The notes under the pieces: model-generated
The model's input: only the letters and a program-made list of their open reading frames with translations
Database searches by the model: none
What the model was told of the DNA's origin: nothing
In this document: one piece after another, positions 44,623 to 55,361 of the stretch
Position numbering within the stretch: position 1 is the stretch's first letter
Layout of the letters: each line of letters begins with the position of its first letter
Made by a program: the position numbers and the translations under genes
NCBI GenBank assembly: GCA_003184365.1
Contig: NKYR01000016.1
Coordinates: 62,001 to 126,000, forward strand
Direction of reading: 5' to 3'
Length of the DNA stretch: 64,000 nt
From: Evernia prunastri
Lineage: Eukaryota > Ascomycota > Lecanoromycetes > Lecanorales > Parmeliaceae

Positions 44623-46609
44623 TCATCCCTCCCTCACCCACTCCACAAACCGCTCGCACCCCACCAGCGGCGACGCCTCCAGCAGCGCAAACGCCTCCCC
44701 GGCCCCCTTCTCCCCGGCCCTCTTCGCCAACCGGAACGGCCACTCCGGCACCACGGCGTTCTTCCCCTCCCTGACCTTGACGCCCGCCGCCTTGCCCGCG
44801 CGTTCGAAGCTCCCGGCCCCCGCGAAGTGGGCGAAGAGGCGGTCGAAGTCGCGGAAGGAGTCCTTGGCGCGCATGACGCGCATGTAGCGCGGGTGGCGGG
44901 GCTGGAAGGCGGGCGCGGGGAAGTCGACGAAGCGGGTCGCGCGGCGGAAGACGGTCCTTGACGTCTTGGCGATGTAGTCGAGGCCGAGGCTGCGTTCGGC
45001 GGCGGGGACGGCGTCGGCGAAGAGGGTGAGGAGGGCGGCGTGGGGGTTTGCGGAGCGGGGTTGGAGGAAGGGGGAGAGGGCGAGGAGGGTGGCGGGAAGG
45101 CCCGGGCGGTGGGGGTGCGGTCGCTGGTCCCCTTCTTCCGGGTCGCCGTCCGCCAGGGTGGAGGCGTCGATGCGGTCGAATTTGAGGGCGGGACTGAGGA
45201 AGCGGGGCAGGGCGGTCGCGTCGATGCTGTAGAGGTGGAGGTGCAGGCGGAGCGGGGTGGTGGCGCTGGCGCTGGCGCTGAGCTTGTGGCAGAAGGCGTC
45301 GAGCTTGTCGCGGATGTGGAAGTGCAGGTGGCCGTAGAGGTCTTCGGGCGGGACGCCGTACTTGGCGCCGGCGCCGAGGACGGCTTTGATGGGCCAGCTG
45401 TTGATGGGGTCGGAGGTGTCTTTCGCTAGCCATTGGCTCGAGCCGGGTTTGAAGAGGGTACTAGAGGGTGCGGGAAGAATTAAAGGGTTTCATTTCGGTT
45501 GGGTTGTTTGCTGGAGGAGGGAGAGGGGACTTACGGATTGGGAACTCTGAAAGCGTCCCGGCATGAACCGAAAGGGAGCAATACCCCGGATTGCCTCATC
45601 CTGGTAGCGCTCGGACGTCTCAAGGGCGGGAGCGAGTAGAGATGTAGCTCCCGTGTGTCCAAGCGCTTCGCGTCCAGCATGATGTGTCGTCGGTTCAACT
45701 CCGTCTCCGCCAGGTCGTGACTTGCCGAAACCATGGCGAGGAGGACTTCCCACTGGTCCTTGTAGAGACGGGCCGAGACGACGCGGGAGCCAAACGTCCA
45801 TGTTTTGGATAGGATGTCTCGCTTGGATTTGCGCTTGATTCTGATCATTACGTCGGCCACGAGAGGCGTGATGTGCTCATGCATCGCTCGCAACATGTGC
45901 GGCTTGAGCCTGGCTGAGTACCAGATGTGCAGCATGACTTCTGGTGCCGTGGCCGGCGGCAGAAGTATCGCGATGAGAAGGAGCACGATGTTGCGGCATA
46001 CGATCACGTCATCTCGATCATTGAGGACGCAGGTGCAGGTCCCCTGGTAATTCTCTGGCAGGGTATTGATCGATTCCACAAGGTTGCGAAGGTCTCCGGA
46101 TGCTATCAAAATGTTAATGTGCAATGTCAATAATGAGGATATACTCACCAGCAAAACATAAAGCGAGATCTTTCCCATAATCTGCGCCCTCGTTCTTCGC
46201 TAGGTTTAAAACGTCGAACGATGGGATGTTGCCCCAGAGAGATCTCAAGGTTCCGAAAGAGTCAAAGGGTGTGCTCTCGCCAAACCCGTCGACTGTGGGC
46301 TCGCGTTTTTCTCTCCACCACGTCGGCTCCCAGTCCGCTTCCCTCAGGTCCGACTTGCACTTGACCTTGTGTACAGGCCAGTGCGCTTTCTGGCAATCGC
46401 GTCCGCAGTACTGAGGTCAAAGTAAGTTTGATAACAGGCGTAATGTCGTTGAGTTTGGAGTTTACCTTGACCAGAGAGCATTGTGAGCACACAAGATTGG
46501 CCTCGTTGTCACAATTGAGTTTCAAACCATCCACCTCTGTGGTATTTGCACAAGGCGCTCTCGCTAGACGCTGCTGACTGCTGGCGGATTTGGATAGCGT
46601 GTCCTCCAT
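44623..46609 (-). CDS. MYND zinc-finger protein with DUF4470-like domain
   Basis: Exons 46609-46466, 46410-46149, 46102-45535 and 45460-44623 give about 603 aa; all joins keep frame. Residues ~15-65 form a MYND finger across the first intron: CANTTEVDGLKLNC, then CSQCSLVKYCGRDCQKAHWPVHKVKC. A conserved segment follows (WGNIPSFDVLNLAKNEG, DLALCFAASGDLRNLVESI), which I associate with the fungal DUF4470 family, often found with MYND fingers. The rest is helical and ends LVGCERFVEWVREG. Function unknown; MYND fingers usually bind short proline-rich peptides. The last exon is extremely GC-rich (about 44650-45450), unlike exon 3. A CGG-N6-CCG palindrome lies 270 bp upstream of the start. Confidence 0.8.
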
Positions 46610-46993
46610 GATGAGTATATGGCTTGCCAGTTGTGCTGGGATCTGCGGACTGTGGACCTTGAATGTCAGTGCAGCTGTCAATAAAAGAAGATGAGAATGG
46701 CGCGTAGCTCAAAGTCATGTGTTGATTCGGAGCTCGAAATTCACTTTTCATGCGAGCAATGCATAAACAAGATGAAGTCACGTGTCAATTTACATCAAAT
46801 GGATGCTTCGCTTTTCGACCACGCAGATTGACCGCCCGAGCAGACATATCCCCCTTAAATGCTGCCACACGCCATGAACCGGTTCGAACCGGCAGGTTTC
46901 ATTCCATCGACCGCGAGTTCAACCGTGCTACACCGGGTTTGGACCAACACGCATGTGAAATGACAATCCAAACTTTTGTGCGGGAAACACTTT
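46610..46993. other. Promoter region between tandem minus-strand genes
   Basis: This is the 5' flank of the MYND gene and the 3' end of the upstream mitochondrial protein gene. Apart from the 14-bp palindrome listed separately, nothing is seen. Confidence 0.5.
46879..46892. promoter_or_regulatory. Perfect 14-bp palindrome, CGG-N6-CCG
   Basis: CCGGTTCGAACCGG is self-complementary and contains inverted CGG triplets six bases apart. Zn(II)2Cys6 transcription factors bind inverted CGG half-sites with fixed spacing, so this could be an operator-like site for the MYND gene. This is inference from sequence form only. Confidence 0.35.
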
Positions 46994-48268
46994 TCAATCC
47001 TTCTTTGCGTTCTTCTTCGCCTTTTGCGCTAACTCCTCAGCTTCGCTGACTTTCCTCTGCAAAACCTCTTGGATCTCCTTGAAGGTATCTTTCGCGATCT
47101 TCTCGGCTTCCTCTCCATGCTCTTGGGCGACTTGTTGCAACTGAGTCAACTTTGGAATAATCTCACCGCCGCCCGGCACCATGTTCAGATACTTCTCAAG
47201 GCCTCCACCATCTCTTCCACTGCCCTGGCCCACCTTCTTCACGGTGTTCTGCACGTACTGCTTGAGTGAATCTGTGTTGCCGGATTGTACCGCGTCTTTC
47301 ACCCTCTCATAGAGCTCCTGCACGTTGCCCTGTTTCTTTAACTTCTCCTTGTTTTCCTCCACCAGCTCTTTCACTTCTGGTGACTTGTCCAGATATGGCT
47401 TGGCCTTCTCCATCCCCTGATCCCACACCTTTCCACCAAGCTCCTGTATCTTCTGCACCTTTTCCTGCACTAGACCCTGAATCTTCGGGATGGTACTGGC
47501 ACTCACCCCACTCTTGATAATGTCCCGTATCTGATCCCAAGTCTCATCAACCTGCTTCTTAGCCTCAGGCCCGTACTTGTCGCCCATCTGCTTCAGCTGA
47601 TCCAAATTTCCTCCAACCTTCTCCTTGAGGGCCGGATGGTTGTTGACGATATCGCTCGCGGCATCTCCAGCCAGATCGCCTATCCGCTTCAGATGCTTCT
47701 GTAGTATATCCCACGCTTTTGTCGCCGCTGCGACGCTCATGCCCTCTTGAGAAATATCTTTCAACTCCCCATAGGCTTCCTTGATGATGTTGTCAACTTC
47801 CTTGCCATGTTTGTTGCGAACGGCATCGAGGTCGTCGAATGCACTGTCGACGTAGCCCTTTGCGCCAGGGATGAAGGCGGCGTAGGATAGAGCAGTCGAG
47901 CGCAGCCACTCTAGTGCCTCATTTGGTTCTGGAGATGACTCCTTGAATTTCTTGCCATAGCTCTTGAACGCATCCTCGGTCTTTTTGACAGTGTTGATGA
48001 GATTTTTGGCTCCTGTAGGTTCTCAGCATTGCCGTGTCTGGGGCAGGTAGTGACCAGTCGATACCTCGAACCAATTTTTACCTGAGTAATGATAGTAGGT
48101 GTAACCACCCAAGAAAACCAGACCACCACCAGCCAGGCCTCCAAAAAGACCTTGTGAGAAGCTGCTGGAGCTAGGATTTGATGCGTAGGTAGATTCATGA
48201 CGAATTTGGCGGAGGGAACGTACACAAGTAGTACGTGGAAGCCTCTTAGCTGCTCGCAAGCTGAGCAT
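46994..48268 (-). CDS. Mitochondrial membrane-anchored helical protein, conserved hypothetical
   Basis: Exons 48268-48082 and 48012-46994 give 401 aa. The N-terminus (MLSLRAAKRLPRTTCVRSLRQIRHES) is a classical mitochondrial presequence rich in Arg and Ser. Residues ~38-60 (GLFGGLAGGGLVFLGGYTYYHYSG) form a glycine-rich membrane segment. The rest is a chain of amphipathic, Lys/Glu-rich helices with repeated KxxVxELxxxxK character (VQEKVQKIQELGGKVWDQG, SPEVKELVEENKEKLKKQG), resembling apolipoprotein- or LEA-like helices. Function unknown; a lipid- or membrane-associated structural role in the inner membrane is inference. A 69-nt intron separates the anchor from the helical part. Confidence 0.75.
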
Positions 48269-48703
48269 GATGGGTCACTTTGATTGGAATGTTGGGTAGA
48301 GCAAAAAACAAAGAAAAAATGAGTATGAGACGCGCTCCTGATTAGATCAAGAACAGAAAGCTTGGCAAAATGACGCACAAAAGACATATCCTCGTACCGT
48401 TGCGACGAGAAGCGCGCAGGAAATTATAACTTCACTGTTTTAACGGGGTTTTAAGGAGCTATGGAAGACTTCGAGAGAGTTTTGAATTCTATGTCTTTAC
48501 TCGTCTTCTACCCTAAAAGATGGTGAATAGTCGAGTATACTGGATAATGTGTGAGCTCCAGGACACCACTGCTCCCTGAAAGGAGAATGAAGTTTGCTTT
48601 CACGCGTAGGGGTATCTAGATACAGTGAAAAGGTTCAAGTCTCATCCCAATAGCCGCATCCTCTTTCATCCTGTCTTGACCACACTGGAGCACACAAAGC
48701 GCT
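48269..48703. other. Intergenic region
   Basis: This is the promoter of the mitochondrial protein gene and the 3' flank of the HECT ligase, both on the minus strand. Nothing else is seen. Confidence 0.5.
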
Positions 48704-51700
48704 TCAAGGCTGTCCGAAGCCTTTCGAATTCTCAACTGCCTTTTCCAGTGCGTCTCGCAATTTCTCTTTACTTGTGTATTCGGGTAACAGAAGCCTGCCG
48801 AAGCAAGTCAGACTCGTGGGTAACCTCTCATCTCCAACCCCGTTCTTCTGCACCGTAAATATGAGTTTCGCCACCCCGCCTACAGGTAGCCGATCACTCG
48901 CAGTCACGAATTCCAACAGCTTTCGGACCTTTTCTTGCGACCAGCTGTGTACCACGGTCCAGAATTGTCGAATCGTTGGATGGTAGAAATCATACCCGCC
49001 ATCGTACCGGGTCACTCTTTCGAGGCCACCGACGGAGATATCAGGTAGGCCTTCGACAAGAGCTTTGAGACCAGATGGCGTAAATAGCGAAATTGCTTTG
49101 GGATGGAAACATGTGAAGAAGCCGTATCTGAAAGCATTGAATTGATCGTAAACAGTTTCATATGTTAGCTGGTGTACGTAGTCGTGGATATATTGGTCGC
49201 GGTTCTCGTTGGTCACCATCGGAGTGTTCTGAGTAGCAGGAGCTGGTGGGAAAGGACTAGGCGATGAGGAGTCCGACGTGCGCACCTCCTCATCTACTTT
49301 AACACGGGCTGTCTTGGGCTCCCTGCTCTTCAGGTATTCTAATGCTTCCTCCTCGCTGGTTATCGTCGGCATAGCGTGGTTGATGGAATCCGTTGGATTT
49401 GGGACACGCGATTGGGAGTCCGACATCAAAACCTCCTCGCTTGGTTCTGCAGATGATTCCTGGAGCTGGCTGCCTCGCAGATACCGCAACGCGTCCTCTT
49501 CGCCCGCCTCGGCTGCGGTTTTACAAACTTTCCTTGGTTTCCTCTTTATTCTGACCACCTTCACTACCTTCTTCGCTTTTCCTCCAACAATCTTTTCCAG
49601 TTTTTCCTCGTCACCCTGCTCGGTTTTCTCATATTTACCAATAAGGCGATCTTCAGTTGCGCCAAACTTATCTACGCTGAAGACATATGATCTCATGAAG
49701 ACGTCTTCAACATCACCGTCCTTCCAGTCGCGTAGAGCTTTCAGGCCTTTAACCAGCTCTGGCCAGCCATCTTCGAGGTCCGAGAGTCTGTGGTGGTGCA
49801 GACCTGAGAGCTTTCTGTACATTACGAGTGGAAACGTGAATGGAAGGGTAAGACCGTTGTAGACTGCCAGTGAGACCAAGATGCCCAGCAACTCAAACTT
49901 GTACGCTGGCTCTGGTGAGGAAGGGTGGAACCATGACATTCGAGTCGTAGGGTCTGTTGTGAACACACCTAGAAGGCGAATACTTAGCTTGAGTTTACTT
50001 GAGGTAGCAAGGCCGCGAGCCACGAAACTCACCATAGTCGGGATTCAAAGCTTCTGCGATAGCTACACGAAAGAACTCCTGCTGAACGCCGCCGTGATCT
50101 ATGCCTTCTTCTCCGACCATGCGCACCTTTAACGGTCTCATCAGTTCACGCTTTTGCCGCCGGTATATTTCGTTCATAGCATCTAGCAGGATGTGATCGC
50201 GACGCGCTTCAAGTACCAGATACTCAGTTGTTGCAAAATGGAGTCGCTCATGAAGGCGAATCGCACCTCGTCCAGTGGTACGATCTGGCCAGGTCAAAGC
50301 CCCACATAACCGAGAAGCGGCAGCGGAATCCCGGTATGCTGTGTACATTGCGGCGTGGTTAATGGATCGAAAGTAAGCAACCAATGCCGAAGGCGGAAAT
50401 AGGAAAGGAAAATCTAACAGATGTACAGATCTGCCGTCGGCCCACCCAGAGTTCAACCAGGCCGTCGGCTCATCCATCACATCGAGCCGATCAGATAAGA
50501 AGGGCGTGTGGAACAAGTCCCAATCAAAGCGCAATACATCGGCATGCTCATCTATTTCAAGTATTAGCTTAGTACACGGAAAGAGAGGTAAGGAACGCGT
50601 CGCTTACGTATATGCAACATCAAGCCTAGAGCGCCGCCAACAGCACTACCCTTTTCTACTCTGGGTTTGCCGTCCCACTCTTTTAGAATGACAGCTCGCA
50701 ACCATTCGATGACGATCGGCAGTTCTTTGGGATGCCACGTAATCGGCTCAATCTCTGGGTCACTCCACTCCCCACTTTTGATGGATGGTTGACCTTCACT
50801 GTCGGCAACGCAAATCTTGAGTCCATCGGCGTTGATATAATCTACCACTCTTGAAAACGTAGGCGGAAACTGTCGGCGGTACTTCTCGACATCCTCTACA
50901 AGTGCCCTCGCCCGGGCCAGGTGATACCTAATGTCGATGGATCTAGCAAGTCTTATCGCTAGGCTGAGTGCCATCTCGTTTTCAAAGGTTTGGAGTGTCT
51001 TGACGAGCTTTCCGATCATCTTTTGTTCTGCTGGCGAATTGCAAGTGTCTATGAAGGGCGCTACCTGACCGGAGGCGTGAAGCTTGCGAACAGCAAGCCA
51101 GCCCATTGGACTGCATTTGGGTACGGAAGCTACCAAGGCAGCGAGTGCTATTTTGACCACATGGCACGCTTCCAGGTCATTGAGAGAGCTTCCTTGAGAA
51201 GCGGCGGGGGCATCGAGCGAAAATGAGCTTAGGCCTGAAGTCGTCAGCGATCGACGCCTGTTGGTAGTCGTAGAGGCAGGATAGAGTTTGCCAGCGCTGA
51301 TCCAGAGGCTTGGAAATATCTTATGGGGATACATATCAATGCGGCGTAGCTTCCGGAACAAATCGACTATCGACGCGAAATCATAAGACCAAACGACCTT
51401 AGTAGCTGCATTGCTGTCATCGACGTGGAGGAAAGACTGCAGAAGAGCGTCGACATTGCTCAAGATATACGTCATGGACTGACTGCTATATGTAAGGTAA
51501 TCTCCATACGTACTGTAGTGAGAAGAATGCTGTGGAAGATCCGTTCGGCCTAGGTATCTTAACAACCAGTGTTGTTCAATCAGATCACTACAATGAACAG
51601 CCCTTGCTCCTTTCAATGCAATAATGTTTGCGCCCGTAAAATGTGACAGCGATTGAGAGGGGAAAGTGGTGATGCCCTCGGACGGACTTGGGACTGATAC

Positions 51701-52940
51701 GGAAGTCTGATGCAGTGGTACCATCTCTGCTACATCCAGTTCCTCAGATTGGGAATCCGTTTTTGAGATCTTCGACCGTGGTGCAACGGCTTCTAGCGTT
51801 GGCTCCTTTGCCTCAATGTCTACTCCAACATGCGCTTTTCCATCATTGCCCGAAGTGTCCACGTTCTTCAAATCTTTCTCTGGGTTACAGATTCCTTGAA
51901 TTTCATTGCAACCGGAAACAGCCCCTGAGGTCGTGGTATTGGCTCCCGCGCATGACATATCAGGGACAGATTCAATGCGAGGAAGACTACAGCCCAGCGC
52001 GGCTCTGGCAGACTCTGTATCTGGTATTAGAGCTGCATATTTCCTCGCATTATTCGAGATGCCGTCGTCTACTTTGAGCGCCGGACAAGTGCTGCCTAGA
52101 TTTGAAGAATCTACCAACTTCGGTTTTTCATTCAAAAGAGCCCACGGGGAATGACTGTCTGAAGCGTTTGCTCGATGCAGGATTTTCATGGCAACGGTAT
52201 CAAAAAGGTTCTGAGTAAAGGACTTTGGATCCTTGTCTTTGCGAACCTGTGCGTGATTTTTGAATCCCTGATGAATCCCAGCGCTCAGATTTTCAGGCTT
52301 CACCCCGACGGTTTTTGTATGCCCATTCTCGATGTGGACCTTGATCTTCCGTCCATGGAGCGGTGTAGAACCGACGCCACTTACTGGTTGGGCTGTCGAA
52401 TTAGCATGGCTGAATCTTGGACTTGCACGCAGATTTCCTCTAGTTTCTGACTTCTTGCCTGCCGGGCTGACTTTCTGGCCAGATGCCTGCGGTGTCGAGT
52501 CTATCTCGAGCGGTTGGTGAGGACAGAGGCCCCTCTCCGGGTGATCCTGTGAAGCAAGGAAAGTGGATAAGGTCCGAGCGCTGAGAACTGTGTATGGGCG
52601 GAATGGGCCTTTGGCTACCCTTTTCTGGCGGCTGAGACATGTCGGCGTCTCACACCGAGGATTTGTGCATCCGTAGAGAATCTGTCGGTTGTATCTGAAT
52701 TACTTGTTAGCGTCAGTTTGTCGGCCAAAAGCTCCTAGTTATTTCGCACCTGTTTAACAACTGCTGAAAGGCGCGGCGCCTCTCGTGTGACCTGCTTGGC
52801 CATATTGTGGCCGGATCCTGCAGAGTGATTGTGTTCCGAACCAAGATCTCACCCCTACCATTCTCAGATTCTAGAGGAATGTTAAGCAGATGTGGTACAT
52901 GTCCATCTGGAGACAGTAAGTGGCTGGTAGGTCCAGTCAT
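48704..52940 (-). CDS. HECT-type E3 ubiquitin ligase
   Basis: Ubiquitin ligase that accepts ubiquitin on a catalytic Cys before passing it to substrate. Exons 52940-52750, 52694-50608, 50551-50033 and 49968-48704 give about 1353 aa. Near the N-terminus YGCTNPRCETPTCL with further Cys/His looks like an AZUL-type zinc motif as in human UBE3A. Residues ~100-350 are low complexity. The HECT domain starts at about residue 905 (LKVRMVGEEGIDHGGVQQEFF) and ends RLPTSLTCFGRLLLPEY, with the catalytic Cys at about 1320. Unusually, about 140 residues (~1042-1180) interrupt the HECT domain before VTNENRDQYIHDYV. That insert contains a 48-residue tandem duplication. The gene is divergent from the Rei1-type gene, with 393 bp between them. 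Confidence 0.9.
49213..49510 (-). repeat. Tandem duplication of ~48 codons inside the HECT insert
   Basis: Two copies follow each other: the first begins EEDALRYLRGSQ and has SEEVLMSDSQSRVPNP, the second begins EEEALEYLKSRE and has DEEVRTSDSSSPSPFP. They have diverged, so the event is not recent. Confidence 0.7.
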
Positions 52941-53333
52941 CGCTTTTGTAGAATTGTTGGCCAGCCCGCGTTCCCCAAGAAATAGCCGTTATGACTTTAT
53001 ATAGGTAAGGCTGAACCCCCCGGGGCAGTTTGGGGGTAAAAGTTAAGGTTTCGGCGGAAACCCCAGGTACCGGACGAATGGCTTGGCTCTTGGCATCGTC
53101 ACAGTTTTGTATGACCTTACTACTTTCCCGTTTACAATCCTTACATTTATTTTTAATGAGTCAACACTGAGTCAATACTACTTTGTTTGTGTACTATTTA
53201 GGTAGACAGCTCTCACACAATTCGTTTCAAAGAGATCTTCTTGCTCACCGTACAAATTCGAGCGGGAGCACCAAGGCCTTTATTGATATCCATCACACAC
53301 ACAACTGTCGGAAATTCCATCTGTCCAGCGACT
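52941..53333. promoter_or_regulatory. Divergent promoter region, HECT ligase / Rei1-type gene
   Basis: 393 bp between two start codons on opposite strands. It holds AT-rich and pyrimidine-rich segments; no individual site can be named with confidence. Confidence 0.5.
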
Positions 53334-55105
53334 ATGGCCACTATCATGGCAAGCCGGCAAACGCCAAGCGGTGCTCAACCAACAGTAGTCTCAAATTCAT
53401 CTCAATCTCACCCTTACACCTGCAACACGTGTCAGGTGGCATTCAGAAACAGTGATCTGCAGCGTGGGCATATGCGTAATGATTGGCAGTGAGTCACGCC
53501 ACTGGCACCTGTCACGAGAGTATCTGACATAGGATAAGCCGATACAATCTCAAGCGCCGAGTCGCTTCTTTGCCTCCCCTCTCTTCCGAAGTGTTCGCGG
53601 AGAAGGTCCTCAACGCACAAGCATCGTCTTCCGCAGTGGCTGCGAAAGCATCCTTTGAAAAAATATGTACAGCTTGCCAGAAGACATATTACAGCGAGAA
53701 CGCGTATCAAAACCATCTTGGTAGTCAGAAGCATCGACTTCGCTCGGCAGTACTGTCCAAAGATGGAAAACCTGCAGCCGACGATGAGACTGCGTCAGTG
53801 ATGAGCTCCACAATCTCCTTGGGTGAACCGATAAATACAGCTCCAGCAGACGACATCGCCGAACCACCCGCGGAATCGATTGACCCTGAGGCTGAGGCAG
53901 AGTTCTCGAAAGTTGTCAATGAGATCAAGGAGACAAGCATCACGGAGAGCGAGCCAGTCTCACGGCGACCCTCAAGACCGCACCACTCGTCCAACGAACA
54001 GAGAACAGAGCATCCATTATCACCACAGAAAGACCTGGATAGTGCTACATCATCTATCACTAAAGCAGCGTCACCTGCCTCTGCTGCACTTCTGAATCGT
54101 TGCTTGTTCTGCAATTATGACTCGCCTAACCTCAAGCTCAGTGTGATGCATATGAGCAAATACCATGGCATGTTCATTCCCGAACAACATTATCTGGTTG
54201 ACCTTGAGGGCCTCGTAACCTGGTTACATGGAAAGATCTTTGAACTTCATGAGTGTCTCTATTGCCATAAGCTCAAAGGCTCTGCGGGAGGGATCCAGAC
54301 TCATATGAGGGACAAGGGACACTGCATGATAGCTTTCGAGTCTGAGGAAGACATGATTGAAGTGGGGCAATACTACGACTTCAGAAGTACATATTCGGAT
54401 CAAGAAGACAGCGATGAGGATATGGAGGATATCAGCGAAGAAACTCGCGGTGGAGTCAAGATTGACCCTCGAAAAGTCCTGAAGACAGTCATTAGCGATG
54501 CCAACGGAGACCAGGAGATGGAAGACGGCGCGGAGAATGCTGAGGGCTGGGAGACAGATAGCTCGGCATCCTCGTTGGACTCCGCAGATCTCACTGCTGT
54601 ACCAATAGAAGACCACCAGGACGCCTACGAGCGTTTACCCATGCACCGACATCATACCCACAATGATCCAAGGCCCCATCGTGCGATCGATGGCTTTCAT
54701 TCACACGCGCACTCACATCATGCAGCCTTCCATTCCGACCATGAGCTTCATCTACCCTCTGGCCGTACTGCCGGTCACCGCTCTCTATCCCGATATTATC
54801 GTCAGAATCTCCATAACCATCCTACAGCAAGCGAGCGAGTTGAACAGCGTTTACTCGAGAATGCTCCTTCAGGCTCAGAGCAGGATCAACAAATGACTGA
54901 AAGAAGCGCCAGGGGCAGGCAGGTCATCACCAGAGCCAATGGCGGAGAAGGCTTGCTGGGGGTGACTGACGCAAAGAAGAAAGAGGTTCAGGCCGTCGAA
55001 AAGAGAGACACGAAGCGTGCTCAGAGAGCACAAAAGCAATATCAGTGGGGCATCGACAAGAGAGGGAATAGTCAAAAGCACTTCCGGGACCCGCTGTTGC
55101 AGTGA
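53334..55105 (+). CDS. Rei1/ZNF622-type zinc-finger 60S ribosome biogenesis factor
   Basis: Cytoplasmic factor for late 60S maturation; in yeast Rei1 helps release Arx1/Alb1 and probes the exit tunnel. Exons 53334-53488 and 53539-55105 give 573 aa. The C2H2 fingers are clear: YTCNTCQVAFRNSDLQRGHM (completed across the intron by HRYNLKRRVA), ICTACQKTYYSENAYQNHLGSQKH, RCLFCNYDSPNLKLSVMHMSKYH, and ECLYCHKLKGSAGGIQTHM. An acidic region follows, then a His-rich segment (residues ~430-475) and the conserved basic end (QWGIDKRGNSQKHFRDPLLQ). The 50-nt intron ends ATAAG with a CTGAC branch site. ATG 53334 was chosen; ATG 53346 is next in frame. It is longer than yeast Rei1 because of the middle and His-rich parts. 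Confidence 0.93.
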
Positions 55106-55361
55106 GGGACTAAGGTACTGTCTGCAGTGCGGCCGGAAGATAGACAGCTTCTACTACATTAGAGTAGTCTAGGTATACCCGATAGAATCTGAAAATTACA
55201 CTGAATTAGTGTACTGAAGTACTTGTTTTTTGAAAATCGCGAGTAGAAAAGGTTGCCACGTGACACCGTGCTTACCACTAGACGCGCTCCGAACACCCCT
55301 CATTCCTGGGTTCTAAAGAAGCACTGTCGGGACAGCATGCTGGTCCTCGCCCTCCGCTACA
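55106..55361. other. Short intergenic region before APC2
   Basis: About 256 bp between the Rei1-type stop and the APC2 start, on the same strand. It serves as terminator of one gene and promoter of the next. No specific sites named. Confidence 0.4.

Noticed and set aside
44609..45433. 274-codon minus-strand ORF rich in Arg and Pro
   Set aside because: This is the wrong frame of the last exon of the MYND gene; the true frame continues the domain and joins the upstream exons.
46869..46900. tRNA suggested by GGTTCGAACC
   Set aside because: The motif is part of a perfect palindrome and has no tRNA-like surroundings.
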